From: Deltaproteobacteria bacterium
GTDB lineage: Bacteria > Myxococcota_A > UBA9160 > PR03
Assembly (NCBI GenBank): GCA_035063765.1
Contig: JAPSFT010000021.1
Location: 1-64,000 of the forward strand
DNA: 64,000 nt
Reading direction: 5' to 3'
Under the pieces are notes generated by a model, which worked only from the letters and a program-made list of their open reading frames with translations, was not told where the DNA came from and did no database searches. Below, one piece after another: positions 53,165-62,119 of the stretch (positions are counted from its first letter, which is position 1; every line of letters begins with the position of its first letter). Both the position numbers and the translations under genes were made by a program.

Positions 53165-55198
53165 TCATATGTCCGCCCGCTTCAGGAGCTGCGCGTTGAT
53201 CGCGACGATCACGGTGCTGGCAGACATGAGGACGGCGCCCACGGCCGGACTGAGAAGAATGCCCCAAGGGGACAGCACTCCTGCCGCCAGCGGGATGGCG
53301 AAGACGTTGTATCCGGCTGCCCACCACAGGTTCTGCACCATCTTCCGGTACGTGGCTCTGGAGAGGCTGATGATCCTCGGAATGTCACGAGGATCCGAGC
53401 GGACGAGCACGATGTGCCCCGCCTCGACGGCGACGTCGGTCCCTGCGCCGATCGCGATCCCGATGTCGGCGGTGGCGAGCGCGGGGGCGTCGTTCACGCC
53501 GTCGCCCACCATGGCCACGCGCTTCCCGCGACCCTGGAGCTCTCGCACCTTCGACGCCTTGTTCTCGGGCAGCACCTCGGCGAAGACCGTGTCGATGCCG
53601 AGCTCCTCCGCGACCGCGTCCGCCACGGCCCGGGCGTCGCCGGTGAGCATGGCGACCTCGATCCCGCGGTCGTGGAGCGCCTGGATGGCGGCGCGGCTCT
53701 CCTCCCGTATGGCATCGGCAACGGCGAACACGGCGAGAGCTTCGCCATCTCGGAGCAGGTGGATGGCAGCCTGTCCGCGCCGCGCTGCTGCTTGTGCCGC
53801 CTCCTGGAGCCTGGCAGAGAGCTTGGCCTCTTCCTCGCGAAGGAGCGCGGGACCACCCATGTGGTACTCGACGCCCGCCACCGTCGCTGCGACGCCCTTC
53901 CCGGTGAGGGCACGGAACCCGCTGGCGGCCGGGGTCTCGATTCCACGCTCCTCGGCCGTCGTCACGATGCCGCGAGCGATGGGATGTTCGGACTCTGACT
54001 CCACGCCCGCGGCGATGCGCAGCGCCTCCTCTTCGGAGACCCCGTCCGCTACCGCCATGTCGACCACTCGGAACTCGCCCAGGGTGAGCGTCCCCGTCTT
54101 GTCGAAGATCACGGTGTCGAGGTGCCGGGCCTCCTCGAGACCCCGCCGGTCCCGCACCAGCAGACCACCTCGGGCGCCGAGGGTCGTCGAGATGGCCACG
54201 ACCAGGGGCACGGCCAGGCCCAGTGCATGGGGACAGGCGATCACGAGCACTGTCACCGTGCGCACGATCGAGAAGTCGATCGCTGCACCGAGAAGCTGCC
54301 ATCCACCCAGGGTGGCGAGCCCCGATACGATGGCTGCGACCGTCAGGAGCTGCGCCGCGCGATCTGCGAGATGCTGAGCTCTCGACTTGGACTGCTGCGC
54401 ATCGGCCACGAGGCGCATGATCCCCGACAGCTTGGTCTCGTCCCCGGTGCACGTCACCTCCACGCGCAAGGAGCCTGCGCCGTTGATCGTCCCGGCGATG
54501 ACCTCGTCTCCTTCGCTCTTCTCGACCGGGCGGGACTCGCCGGTGATGATGGCTTCGCTGACCTCGCTCGTTCCGCTCCGGACCAGTCCGTCCACGGGCA
54601 CGCTCTCTCCCGGACGCACGAGCACCACGTCGCCCATGCGCAACGCGTCCACGGCCACCGTCTCCTCCCCTCCCTCGGTGATGCGGGTCGCCGTGTCCGG
54701 GAGCAGTCGCGCGAGCTCCTGGAGCGCACCCTGGGCCTGCGAGATCGAGCGCATCTCGATCCAGTGGCCGAGGAGCATGATCGTCACCAGGGTCGCTAGC
54801 TCCCACCAGAGCGCGTTGGCCTCGATCAGGCCCGCCTCCACCACCCACGAGAAGACGAAGGCGACCGAGATCGCCAGCGAGATGAGGGTCATCATCCCCG
54901 GCAGGCGGTCGCGGAGCTCCCGCCACGCCCCCTGGAGGAAGACCCATCCGCCGTAGAAGAAGACGGCCGTGCCGAGAACGGGCGGAATCGATGCCGAGCC
55001 AGGAAAGGACGGCGCCCGGTAGCCCAAGAGCTCTTCGATGTGCCGGGACCAGAAGACGACCGGAAGGGTCAGGAGGAGCGAGAGCCAGAACTTGTCGCGG
55101 AACATCGCCGGACTGTGGCCCTCGTGCCGGTCGTGGCCCCCGTGCCCACTGCCATGGCGGCTCGACCCCGCGCGGTCGTGGTGGTGATGGCGGCTCAT
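53165..55198 (-). CDS. copB: CopB-type copper/silver P1B ATPase
   Basis: A 677-residue transporter. The N-terminus is His-rich (residues 4-28) and takes the place of a heavy-metal-associated domain. The metal-path motif in TM6 is ACPHALGLA with CPH at 322-324, the signature of the CopB subgroup. TGES (219-222), DKTGTLT (phosphorylated D366) and GDGVNDAPALATADIGIA are intact. It exports copper or silver from the cytoplasm to the periplasm, from which CusABC can remove it. About 100 nt separate it from the small exported protein gene upstream (55672-55298). Confidence 0.94.
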   Translation of the reverse strand: MSRHHHHDRAGSSRHGSGHGGHDRHEGHSPAMFRDKFWLSLLLTLPVVFWSRHIEELLGYRAPSFPGSASIPPVLGTAVFFYGGWVFLQGAWRELRDRLPGMMTLISLAISVAFVFSWVVEAGLIEANALWWELATLVTIMLLGHWIEMRSISQAQGALQELARLLPDTATRITEGGEETVAVDALRMGDVVLVRPGESVPVDGLVRSGTSEVSEAIITGESRPVEKSEGDEVIAGTINGAGSLRVEVTCTGDETKLSGIMRLVADAQQSKSRAQHLADRAAQLLTVAAIVSGLATLGGWQLLGAAIDFSIVRTVTVLVIACPHALGLAVPLVVAISTTLGARGGLLVRDRRGLEEARHLDTVIFDKTGTLTLGEFRVVDMAVADGVSEEEALRIAAGVESESEHPIARGIVTTAEERGIETPAASGFRALTGKGVAATVAGVEYHMGGPALLREEEAKLSARLQEAAQAAARRGQAAIHLLRDGEALAVFAVADAIREESRAAIQALHDRGIEVAMLTGDARAVADAVAEELGIDTVFAEVLPENKASKVRELQGRGKRVAMVGDGVNDAPALATADIGIAIGAGTDVAVEAGHIVLVRSDPRDIPRIISLSRATYRKMVQNLWWAAGYNVFAIPLAAGVLSPWGILLSPAVGAVLMSASTVIVAINAQLLKRADI

Positions 55199-55297
55199 CG
55201 ACGAGACCTCCTGCCGAGGACGGTTCGTGCGCGCGAGGCTCGCCCTCCCAGCGCGACCGGCGTATGGGGGTGAGATGACTGCCGAGAATGCGCGCTG

Positions 55298-55672
55298 CTA
55301 CGGCGTGGCAGCCGCGGATTGATGCGCCTGGGCGAGCTCTTCGAAGAGCTTCGCCTGCGTGTCGTAGAGACGCGCGAGCTGCGTGCAGTGCCTCTTCTGC
55401 TGCGCCGCGATCGCGGGCTCGAGCGACCCCGAGTAGTGCTCCGACATCCATCGGTGTCCATCGGCCTTCTGTCTGGCCGCCGACGCCTTCGCCCGGAAGT
55501 GCTCGGCGAGAGCCTCGTGCTCGGCGGGCTCGTCGGCCGATTCGACGAGCGCCCGTTCGAGAGCTGCCTCGTCCTCGTACCGGGTCTGCGCCGACACCGC
55601 GAGCGGGAGCGCTACCAGGATGGCGCCCGATAGGAGTAGCGCGATCCGAGTGGACCGGGCGTAGCATTCCAT
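55298..55672 (-). CDS. small exported helical protein, paralogue 1
   Basis: A 124-residue exported protein (signal about residues 1-29, ending VSAQ). The mature part is helical and shares with the next gene the pattern EHYSGxLxPxxAxxQxxHC, then DxQAKxxEExAxAH. The single conserved Cys preceded by His could bind Cu(I) or haem. The start may be one codon upstream (GTG). Function unknown; tandem copies beside a copper ATPase suggest a periplasmic metal role. Confidence 0.7.
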   Translation of the reverse strand: MECYARSTRIALLLSGAILVALPLAVSAQTRYEDEAALERALVESADEPAEHEALAEHFRAKASAARQKADGHRWMSEHYSGSLEPAIAAQQKRHCTQLARLYDTQAKLFEELAQAHQSAAATP

Positions 55673-55787
55673 CACGAACTCGTTGCTGACCACCCGCGCT
55701 CCTTTCGTCTCGGCAGGAACCGACGGCACACGATCTCGCGGGGGCGTACGAGGGGCGAGGCCGCCTGCGAGCGGCCTCGCCGCACTC

Positions 55788-56153
55788 TCACTGCTGGGCT
55801 GCCGCGTCCGCGTGGGCTTTCGCCATCTCGTCGTAGATCTTCGCCTGCTGGTCGTTCGTCGCCGCCAGGTCGCTGCAGTGCTTCTTCTGCACGTCGGCGA
55901 CGGTGGGCTTGAGCGTCCCGGAGTAGTGTTCGGCCATCGATCGGTGGACCTTCGCAGCGTTGCGCGCCTCCTCGGCCTTGGCCTTGTAGTGGTCGGCGAG
56001 CGCCTGGTGCTCGGCCGGGGTGTCCGCCGAAGCAGCAAGGACCTCCTCGAGGCCTCCCGTGCCGTGGTGCATTCCCTGAGCAGCCGCGAGCAGCGGCATC
56101 GCGAGCAGCAGTGTCCCGGCCACGATCCAGGACACGATCGAGAAGTTCTTCAC
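55788..56153 (-). CDS. small exported helical protein, paralogue 2
   Basis: A 121-residue exported protein (signal ending LLAAAQ, about residue 26). It is clearly related to the preceding gene over the mature region, including the KHC motif and the KIYDEMAKAHADAAA end. The GTG start is chosen because AAGGAGATCACC lies just upstream, a strong ribosome site that the upstream ATG lacks. A MHHGTG segment follows the signal and may bind metal. The two copies probably arose by tandem duplication. Confidence 0.75.
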   Translation of the reverse strand: MKNFSIVSWIVAGTLLLAMPLLAAAQGMHHGTGGLEEVLAASADTPAEHQALADHYKAKAEEARNAAKVHRSMAEHYSGTLKPTVADVQKKHCSDLAATNDQQAKIYDEMAKAHADAAAQQ

Positions 56154-56367
56154 GGTGATCTCCTTTGGACGAGCATGCACAACGCTGCACCACGCAGCAT
56201 CGCTTCATGGGAATACGGCGCGGGTCGATCACGGTGACAAGCCACCGCGACTGCGTGCTCGACGTGGTCGCGTGGGGCGGGAAGCCCACGCTGTCGGTCA
56301 GGACGAGCGGAGTGCTTGCTCGGCCTTCACCAAGGTGAGGACCTGCGAGGAGAGACGCGCAGAGGCC

Positions 56368-56694
56368 TCAGTCCGAAGTGATCTGCCTCTCGCGCGACGG
56401 CTCGACCGCACCAGGGGCGGGCACCTGCCACGGCATCGCCACCCACGCCTTGGGCGCCAACGATCGAGTTCCGACGGGCGGCTCGGCGACCCGGGGCGCC
56501 ACGGGCCACGGCATCGCCACCCCTGCCTTCGGCGCCAATGATCGGGTGTCCTTCGGCGTGATCGCGACCTCCCTGTCCTTGTCGACCCGGTAGGGGCCGT
56601 TCTCCTCGAATCTCCATGCGGCCGACGCGACGAGCGGCGGCCACAACACCGCGGATGCGATCAGGGCCAATGAGAGTCGCCGAATGAAGCGCAT
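56368..56694 (-). CDS. small exported protein with internal repeat
   Basis: A 108-residue exported protein (signal ending ASAA, about residue 26). The mature part holds two copies of TRSLAPKAxVAMPW followed by a Pro-rich linker; at the DNA level the copies are 56427-56469 and 56505-56548, nearly identical, so the duplication is recent. No family recognised. It lies between the paralogue pair and the second NrsF-like gene in the same orientation. Confidence 0.55.
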   Translation of the reverse strand: MRFIRRLSLALIASAVLWPPLVASAAWRFEENGPYRVDKDREVAITPKDTRSLAPKAGVAMPWPVAPRVAEPPVGTRSLAPKAWVAMPWQVPAPGAVEPSRERQITSD

Positions 56695-56803
56695 CGACAC
56701 CTCCTTGACCGCGCCCTCCGGCGGTTTCCGACCGGCACGCGGCTTCCTGTACCGGAATACGCACACGGTCCTCTCGTGGTGACAGGGGCCGGCAGAACGA
56801 CGT

Positions 56804-57532
56804 TCACCACGCCCGATGAAGGATCTGGAGTCCGCGCCGGACGCCTCGGGCGGCCCCCACCCCGACCCAGCAGCCCACCGCAAAACCCGTGGTCCAAGAG
56901 ATCAGCGTGGTCCACGAGGAGCCCAGCGACTGGACGGCCACGGCCGGCCACACCAGCACGAAGAGCAGCGCGGAGGAGAGCAGCACGCCCGGGACAGCCC
57001 AGCTCGCTAGCGAGGCGACGAGCGACGCCCCTGCACCCGCGATGATCGCGAAGCACAGGCCCAGGCAGAGGGTGCTGGCCTCGAACCCCAAGCGCCCTTC
57101 GGCAAACGAACCGACCGGGCTTCCGATCCACCAATCCAGCATCTGGGGATGGGGGCAGGCGATCCCGACCGCGGATGCCACGGCGAGTCCCAGGAGCGCT
57201 ACAGCGGACGCCTGCGCGACCGGCCACCGGCGTGAACCCACTCGCAACAGGATGAAGGCATACGCCACCACGAGAACGCCGGACCACGCAGCGGCGCAGA
57301 GGGCCAGCTGGAGCGGTTGCGCCCGATCGTCCGAACCGCGCGCGAACAACGCAACGGCCATCGAGGCGGAGATGAGACCCAGGGCGCCCGCGACGGCCAG
57401 CCGTCGGATGGTGCGGCCGCTGGTCCGATCGACGTCGCGGGCAAGGGCGTCGCGGATGCCGAGGCGCACTCCCTCGCGAACTGCCTCGCTGGCTCGCAAC
57501 GATTTACGAGGATCGCCTTCATCTCCGATCAT
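56804..57532 (-). CDS. second NrsF-like (DUF1109) membrane protein, orphan
   Basis: A 242-residue polytopic membrane protein related to the NrsF-like protein at 41.9-42.6 kb. Shared features are the charged N-terminal helix (EAVREGVRLGIRDALARDVD) and the ACPHPQMLDWW patch. Here only one Cys is present in that patch (C126) instead of two. No sigma-factor gene lies upstream: the 390 bp before it hold no supported gene. It may act on the sigma factor 14 kb away or be a remnant of a duplicated pair. Confidence 0.75.
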   Translation of the reverse strand: MIGDEGDPRKSLRASEAVREGVRLGIRDALARDVDRTSGRTIRRLAVAGALGLISASMAVALFARGSDDRAQPLQLALCAAAWSGVLVVAYAFILLRVGSRRWPVAQASAVALLGLAVASAVGIACPHPQMLDWWIGSPVGSFAEGRLGFEASTLCLGLCFAIIAGAGASLVASLASWAVPGVLLSSALLFVLVWPAVAVQSLGSSWTTLISWTTGFAVGCWVGVGAARGVRRGLQILHRAW

Positions 57533-57927
57533 GCTCGATTCCCACCGCGCTGTCGCGAGTGCGTCGGGGCCCGCGACCCGGCCTGCTCCAGGCGCACCAC
57601 CGGCGCCCCGAGCGCAGGAGATCGCCACAAGTCGCGGAGGCTGCGATGCGCTCGACATGTCGAGGGACGGGATGGAGCCGCAATGACCGCGCCGCGACCA
57701 GAGCACCCCGCTCTCGTCGGCATGCGGAACGCTCCACGACGAACACGCCAGGACCGCGTACCCTGCGCCTCAAGCGCGTGTCTCGCGTAGCGGCCGACTC
57801 GTCCGGCGTCCGGATGTCGCATGAGGTCCCTGTCATCAGGGCATACGCGACCGCGCACCAGAAGGTGACCGCGTTCTAGAAGGTCATGGCTCGCGGATCT
57901 TCCTTGCGGACCTGCAAGTGCCGGCCC
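57533..57927. other. gene-free stretch
   Basis: A 395-bp stretch between the ABC transporter operon and the orphan NrsF-like gene. Several overlapping frames exist on both strands but none shows a domain, ribosome site or codon pattern. A sigma-factor remnant was looked for and not found. Confidence 0.4.
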
Positions 57928-59313
57928 TCATCCACTGGCCGGCCCCTCAACGGTTCCCGGCGCCTCCAGCGGCAGGTGCCACGGCCGTCCGCAGCAGGCG
58001 CAGGTGCGCCCGAACCCCGCCGCGCGACAGCTGCAGCTCATGCGCCACCAGCTCTCGAGCAGCAGCGCGACCGGCGCTGCGGCGTCGTGCAGGCGGCGCT
58101 CGTCGTCGGCATCGAAGGCGCGGCCTGCGGCTCGGAAGACTTCCACCACCGCGAAGACCTCCGCCCGCGAGTCCGCGAGCGGGAGCGCGAGGAGCGCTCC
58201 CGAGGCCGGCCGGCCGGGGAGGTCCACGGAGGCATCGAAGCGCGCGTCGTGCTCGATTGCGCCCACGCGCACCGCCTCCCCACTTCCGGCGGCAGCGCCC
58301 GCGATGCCGCGATCGAGCGGAGCGAGGGGCGGGCGGCCCACCGCCGCGGCGGGGCCGCCGGGCTCGCGGAACCGCAGGGTCGCGGCGTCGGCGTCGAGCA
58401 GCGCTGCGATCCGGGTCGAGAAGGCCTCGACCACTTGCTCGAGCAGGCCCTCGAATGCGTCGCTCTGCACCAGGTCGACGACGTCGAGCAGCGCGCGCGT
58501 TTCCCCCGTGATCTCGGCAAGAAGATCGCCGAACGCGGTCGCCGGGAGCGCCGCCAGACGGCGCACGAGATCTCCGTTGCGGATCTCGCGCACGAGGAGC
58601 CGGAGCCCGCGCTGGGTGTCGTTGGTGACGGCGCCCATCAGCGACGACAGCCGACCGTCCTCGAGCGCCAGGATGCGATCGGCCACATCCAGGATGCGGC
58701 TGTCGTGCGTGACGAGGACCACGGTGACGCCGTCGCGTCGTGCGAGCGTCTGGAGCAGCTCCACCACTCCGCGGCCCGTGGCGCGGTCGAGCGACGCGGT
58801 GGGCTCGTCGGCGAGCACGATCTCGGGCCGCCGGGCCAGCGCGCGGGCGATCGCGACGCGCTGGCGCTGTCCGCCGGAGAGGCGGCTCGGATGGGCATCG
58901 GCCCGGTCCGCGAGCCCCACCGCGTCGAGCGCCTCCCGGGCGCGGCCCGCGAGCTCCGCGTCGCCGAGCGCACGGTCGAGCTCGAGCGACATCCGTACGT
59001 TCTGGAGCGCCGAGAGCGACTCGAGCAGGTTGTGCGCCTGGAAGACGTAGCCGATCCGGCTCCGCACCGACGCGAGCTCGTGCTCGCCGGCACCGCGCAG
59101 CTCGCGCCCCAGCACGCGCAGGCTCCCGGCCTGCGCCGAGCGCAGCGCGCCGATCAGCGTGAGCAGCGTGGTCTTGCCCGAGCCCGAGGGCCCAGTGAGG
59201 ATCACGATCTCGCCCTTCCGGATCCTGGCGCTCACGTCGAAGAGCACCTGCCGGCGCAGCTCCCCCTCTCCGAAGGCGTGGTCCAGGTGCTCGACGACGA
59301 TCGGCTCGCTCAT
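57928..59313 (-). CDS. DevA-type ABC ATPase with C-terminal GAF-like extension
   Basis: A 461-residue protein, about twice the usual DevA length. Residues 1-225 are the ATPase: Walker A GPSGSGKTT (41-49), signature LSGGQRQRVAIARAL and Walker B IVLADEPTASLD. Residues 255-430 look like a GAF sensor domain (RIAALLDADAATLRF, ending LHDAAAPVALLLESWW). The last 35 residues are Cys-rich (CSC, then CACC). DevBCA-type pumps export glycolipids or peptides with a TolC partner. The fusion suggests ligand or metal control of transport. Start overlaps the devC stop (ATGA). Confidence 0.85.
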   Translation of the reverse strand: MSEPIVVEHLDHAFGEGELRRQVLFDVSARIRKGEIVILTGPSGSGKTTLLTLIGALRSAQAGSLRVLGRELRGAGEHELASVRSRIGYVFQAHNLLESLSALQNVRMSLELDRALGDAELAGRAREALDAVGLADRADAHPSRLSGGQRQRVAIARALARRPEIVLADEPTASLDRATGRGVVELLQTLARRDGVTVVLVTHDSRILDVADRILALEDGRLSSLMGAVTNDTQRGLRLLVREIRNGDLVRRLAALPATAFGDLLAEITGETRALLDVVDLVQSDAFEGLLEQVVEAFSTRIAALLDADAATLRFREPGGPAAAVGRPPLAPLDRGIAGAAAGSGEAVRVGAIEHDARFDASVDLPGRPASGALLALPLADSRAEVFAVVEVFRAAGRAFDADDERRLHDAAAPVALLLESWWRMSCSCRAAGFGRTCACCGRPWHLPLEAPGTVEGPASG

Positions 59314-60467
59314 CCGAAGACCTCCGCCGGGTCGGCCGCGCGCACCTTGCGCAGAGCCATCAGCGCCGAGACGCCGCACATCGCCAGCGTCAGCAGGAAG
59401 ACTCCCGCAGCGCGCCCGGGTGTCATGTGCAGCGGCAGGCGCGTCGCCTCGGTCGTGACCGCGTAGAGGACGAGCGCGATGCCGAGTCCCGGCACGAAGC
59501 CCAGCACCGCGAGCAGCGAGGCCTCGCGCAGGACGACGGCGGCCAGGTGGCGGTTGGTGTAGCCCATCGCCTTGAGCGTCGCGTACTCCGCGAGGTGCTC
59601 GGATACATCCGCGAAGAGGATCTGGTAGACGACGACTCCGCCGACCACGAGACCCATGATCGCGCCGAAGCCGAAGACGTACCCGATCGGCGTGGTCGAG
59701 CCCCAATAGCTCACCTCGCGCGCGACGTACTCGTCTCGTGTGAGGATCTCGACGTCGCGCTCGAGCGCCGCGGCGAGCCGCGCGCGCACCTCCGCCGCAT
59801 CGGCGTCCTTCCGGAGGTGAATCAGACCGAGGTCGATGAGGCCGGGCGCGCGATCCGGGAACAGGCGCAGGAAGTTCAGGTCGCTCGTCACGAGGCTGCC
59901 GTCGATCCCGAACGACGTGCCCAGATCGAAGAGCCCGACGACTGTGATGCGCCGATCGTTCACCTCCGCTACGAGCGGGCCCCGCGCGCGCACGGCCGCT
60001 GCCACCGGGCCGAACTCGGGGCGCGCGGCGGCGTCGAAGAGCGCGACGTCTGGCTGCGCGAGCGCCGCGAGGCGCCGCTCGACGGCGGGCAGCGCGAGCA
60101 CGTCGTGGGCGGGGTCGAAGCCGACGACGAAGACGTTGCGAGCTGCGAACGTCCAGGGGTTCTTCCAGAAGGCCTGCGACAAGTAGATGGGCGTCACGGC
60201 GTCGACCTCGCGATCGCCCAGGGCCTGGTAGAGCCGCCTGCGCGTGAAGCTCTCGGGAAACCCGATGAAGGGCGTCTTCGGGCTTACGAGCACCAGGTCG
60301 TATCGGAAGCGCTCGTGGTAGCGGACGGCGCTCTCGTACATCGCGCGCTGGAAGCCGAGCTGCATGGAGACCAGGATCACGGCGAAGCCGACGCCCGCGA
60401 GTGCAACGGCGAGCCGCAGCGTGTCCTGCGAGAGCTGCAGCCAGGCGAGAGGGACCCTGCGTGCCAT
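59310..60467 (-). CDS. DevC-type ABC transporter permease
   Basis: A 385-residue permease of the MacB/FtsX superfamily, DevC branch. One N-terminal helix (about 18-38), a large periplasmic domain and three C-terminal helices (about 260-290, 305-335, 348-370). LKAMGYTNRHLAAVVLREA and QLGFQRAMYESAVRYHERF are typical DevC segments. Lies between the adaptor and ATPase genes of the same operon. Confidence 0.88.
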   Translation of the reverse strand: MARRVPLAWLQLSQDTLRLAVALAGVGFAVILVSMQLGFQRAMYESAVRYHERFRYDLVLVSPKTPFIGFPESFTRRRLYQALGDREVDAVTPIYLSQAFWKNPWTFAARNVFVVGFDPAHDVLALPAVERRLAALAQPDVALFDAAARPEFGPVAAAVRARGPLVAEVNDRRITVVGLFDLGTSFGIDGSLVTSDLNFLRLFPDRAPGLIDLGLIHLRKDADAAEVRARLAAALERDVEILTRDEYVAREVSYWGSTTPIGYVFGFGAIMGLVVGGVVVYQILFADVSEHLAEYATLKAMGYTNRHLAAVVLREASLLAVLGFVPGLGIALVLYAVTTEATRLPLHMTPGRAAGVFLLTLAMCGVSALMALRKVRAADPAEVFG

Positions 60468-60481
60468 GCCGTGCTCCCGGG

Positions 60482-61360
60482 TCAGGGCCCGATCAGGACC
60501 TCGACGCGCAGGTTGGTGAGCGCGGAAGCGAGCTCCGGCTCGAGCAGGCGGACCTCGACCTCCACCACGCGCGCGTCTGCATCCGCGACCGGATCGGTGC
60601 TGAGGACGTCCTTCTTGCCGATCTTGAGCCCGACGCGCTCGACCGCTCCCGCGAGCTCGTGCGGGAGCGCCGGGCTGCGGATGCGCGCCGGCTGCCCGAC
60701 CTCCACACGACCGATGTCGGTCTCGTAGACCTCGGCGACGGCGTACATCGCGTCCGTGTCGCCGAGCTCGAGGATGCCGTCCGGCCCGACGCGCTCACCG
60801 GGTCGCGCGTGGACCTCGAGCACCCGGCCCGCGAGGGGCGCGCGCACCGTCAGGAGCTCGAGCTCCGCCTCCGCGCGCGCGAGCGCGGCGCGCGCCACGT
60901 CGCGCGCGAGAACCACGTCCTCCAGGGTGGATTCCGCGACGACACCCCGCCGGCGCAGCGGTTGCTGGCGCTCGACCTCGCGCTCGGCGCTCCGCAACTC
61001 GGCGCGCAAGCGCGCTGCTTCCGCGCGCTCGACGCCGATGCCGGCCAGCGTAGCGAGCACCTGTCCGCGCTCGACGCGGTCGCCCTCCTCGACGCGGAGA
61101 TCCTCGATCACCACCGCGGGGCGCGGAGGGCCCGCCACGCGCACGACGCCGCGCCGCGGCTCGAGGCGTCCGAGCGCCGCCACCTCGGCGAGCGTCTCCG
61201 GTACGAGCGCCACCGGGCCCGGCGGGCGCGGGGGCGCGGAGGCGACACCCTCCAGCGCGCCGATCGAGATTGCGCGCAGCTCGAGCCACCAGAACAGAGC
61301 CGCGCCGCCGAGCACGAGGACGACGACGGCCACCGCGAGACTTCTCGTCGGGCGTCTCAT
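60482..61360 (-). CDS. DevB-type periplasmic adaptor (HlyD family)
   Basis: A 292-residue membrane-fusion protein: one N-terminal membrane anchor (about 8-26), a lipoyl half-motif (VIEDLRVEEGDRVERGQVLA), a helical hairpin and the second half LTVRAPLAGRVLEVHARPGE. ATG 61360 is preceded by GGGAGGTCG. It is the first gene of the three-gene exporter, followed by devC 14 nt downstream. Confidence 0.88.
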   Translation of the reverse strand: MRRPTRSLAVAVVVLVLGGAALFWWLELRAISIGALEGVASAPPRPPGPVALVPETLAEVAALGRLEPRRGVVRVAGPPRPAVVIEDLRVEEGDRVERGQVLATLAGIGVERAEAARLRAELRSAEREVERQQPLRRRGVVAESTLEDVVLARDVARAALARAEAELELLTVRAPLAGRVLEVHARPGERVGPDGILELGDTDAMYAVAEVYETDIGRVEVGQPARIRSPALPHELAGAVERVGLKIGKKDVLSTDPVADADARVVEVEVRLLEPELASALTNLRVEVLIGP

Positions 61361-61644
61361 CGACCTCCCACCGGAACGCGGCCCGGCGCTCGTCACCTGA
61401 GCGCCGGCGCCGGGATCCGCTACGCCACCCTACCCCGCTCCGCGCACACCGCTAGCGGTGTCGCACGAAGCAGTGGACACCGATCAGCCCCGTCGCAACG
61501 AGCGCAACCTGGATCGCCACGTCTGGTCTCGGCAGATGGCGGAGACGCCTGCTCCTGCAGGTGCTCCGCCTTGCCACGGCGAGCTCCGGCGGAGCTCGGC
61601 AGGCTCGCATCGGTATACGCCTCTCCGGGCGGAATGGTGACCGC

Positions 61645-62082
61645 ATGGCAGGCATCCAGAGACGAAGCCCGGTCCGCATGTCCCCGGATGCAACGAGGCT
61701 CCGTATCCACGAAGGTCGAGGGAGTAGACGGCCCAGCGACGCACGGAGGCGACCATTGGCTCAGTTCCTGGGCGACATCGCTTTTCTGCTGGAAATGGCG
61801 CTGCTGGCTCTCGGGCTCGTACTGCTCGAGCGGGCCGCGAAGGAACGAGCCGGCCTGATGCGGCTCGCGGGCGTTCTGCTGGTCACCACCGGAATCCTAG
61901 GACCCCTCTGCACCGGCTACTTCTGGTTCCGCTACTACGGGCAGGGCGGCTTCGACCACGCGCATCCTCCGATGGTGGACGCGATGGGTGAGATGCCGAT
62001 GCCCATGCCCGAGGGCGGGATGCCGGGAGGCATGCGAGGCGGCCCGACACCAGACCAGGGCGCCCACCAGCACAGCCCCTGA
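61645..62082 (+). CDS. small membrane protein with Met/His-rich tail
   Basis: A protein of about 145 residues with two hydrophobic helices (LGDIAFLLEMALLALGLVLL and LAGVLLVTTGILGPLCTGYF) and a C-terminal tail rich in Met, His and Gly (HAHPPM, MGEMPMPMPEGGMPGG, AHQHSP). The tail is likely to bind copper. The true start is uncertain: ATGs at 61645 and 61678 and a TTG near 61756 are possible. It is the only plus-strand gene between 41.1 and 63.4 kb. Confidence 0.6.
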   Translation: MAGIQRRSPVRMSPDATRLRIHEGRGSRRPSDARRRPLAQFLGDIAFLLEMALLALGLVLLERAAKERAGLMRLAGVLLVTTGILGPLCTGYFWFRYYGQGGFDHAHPPMVDAMGEMPMPMPEGGMPGGMRGGPTPDQGAHQHSP

Positions 62083-62119
62083 TCGCCGCCGCGCGCCCAG
62101 TAAGGCCACGGCCCGCCGT

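Noticed and set aside
53385-55667. 760-codon minus-strand open frame in another phase of the copper ATPase
   Set aside because: The ATPase frame has CPH, DKTGT and all other motifs; this frame has none and is Arg/Gly-rich.
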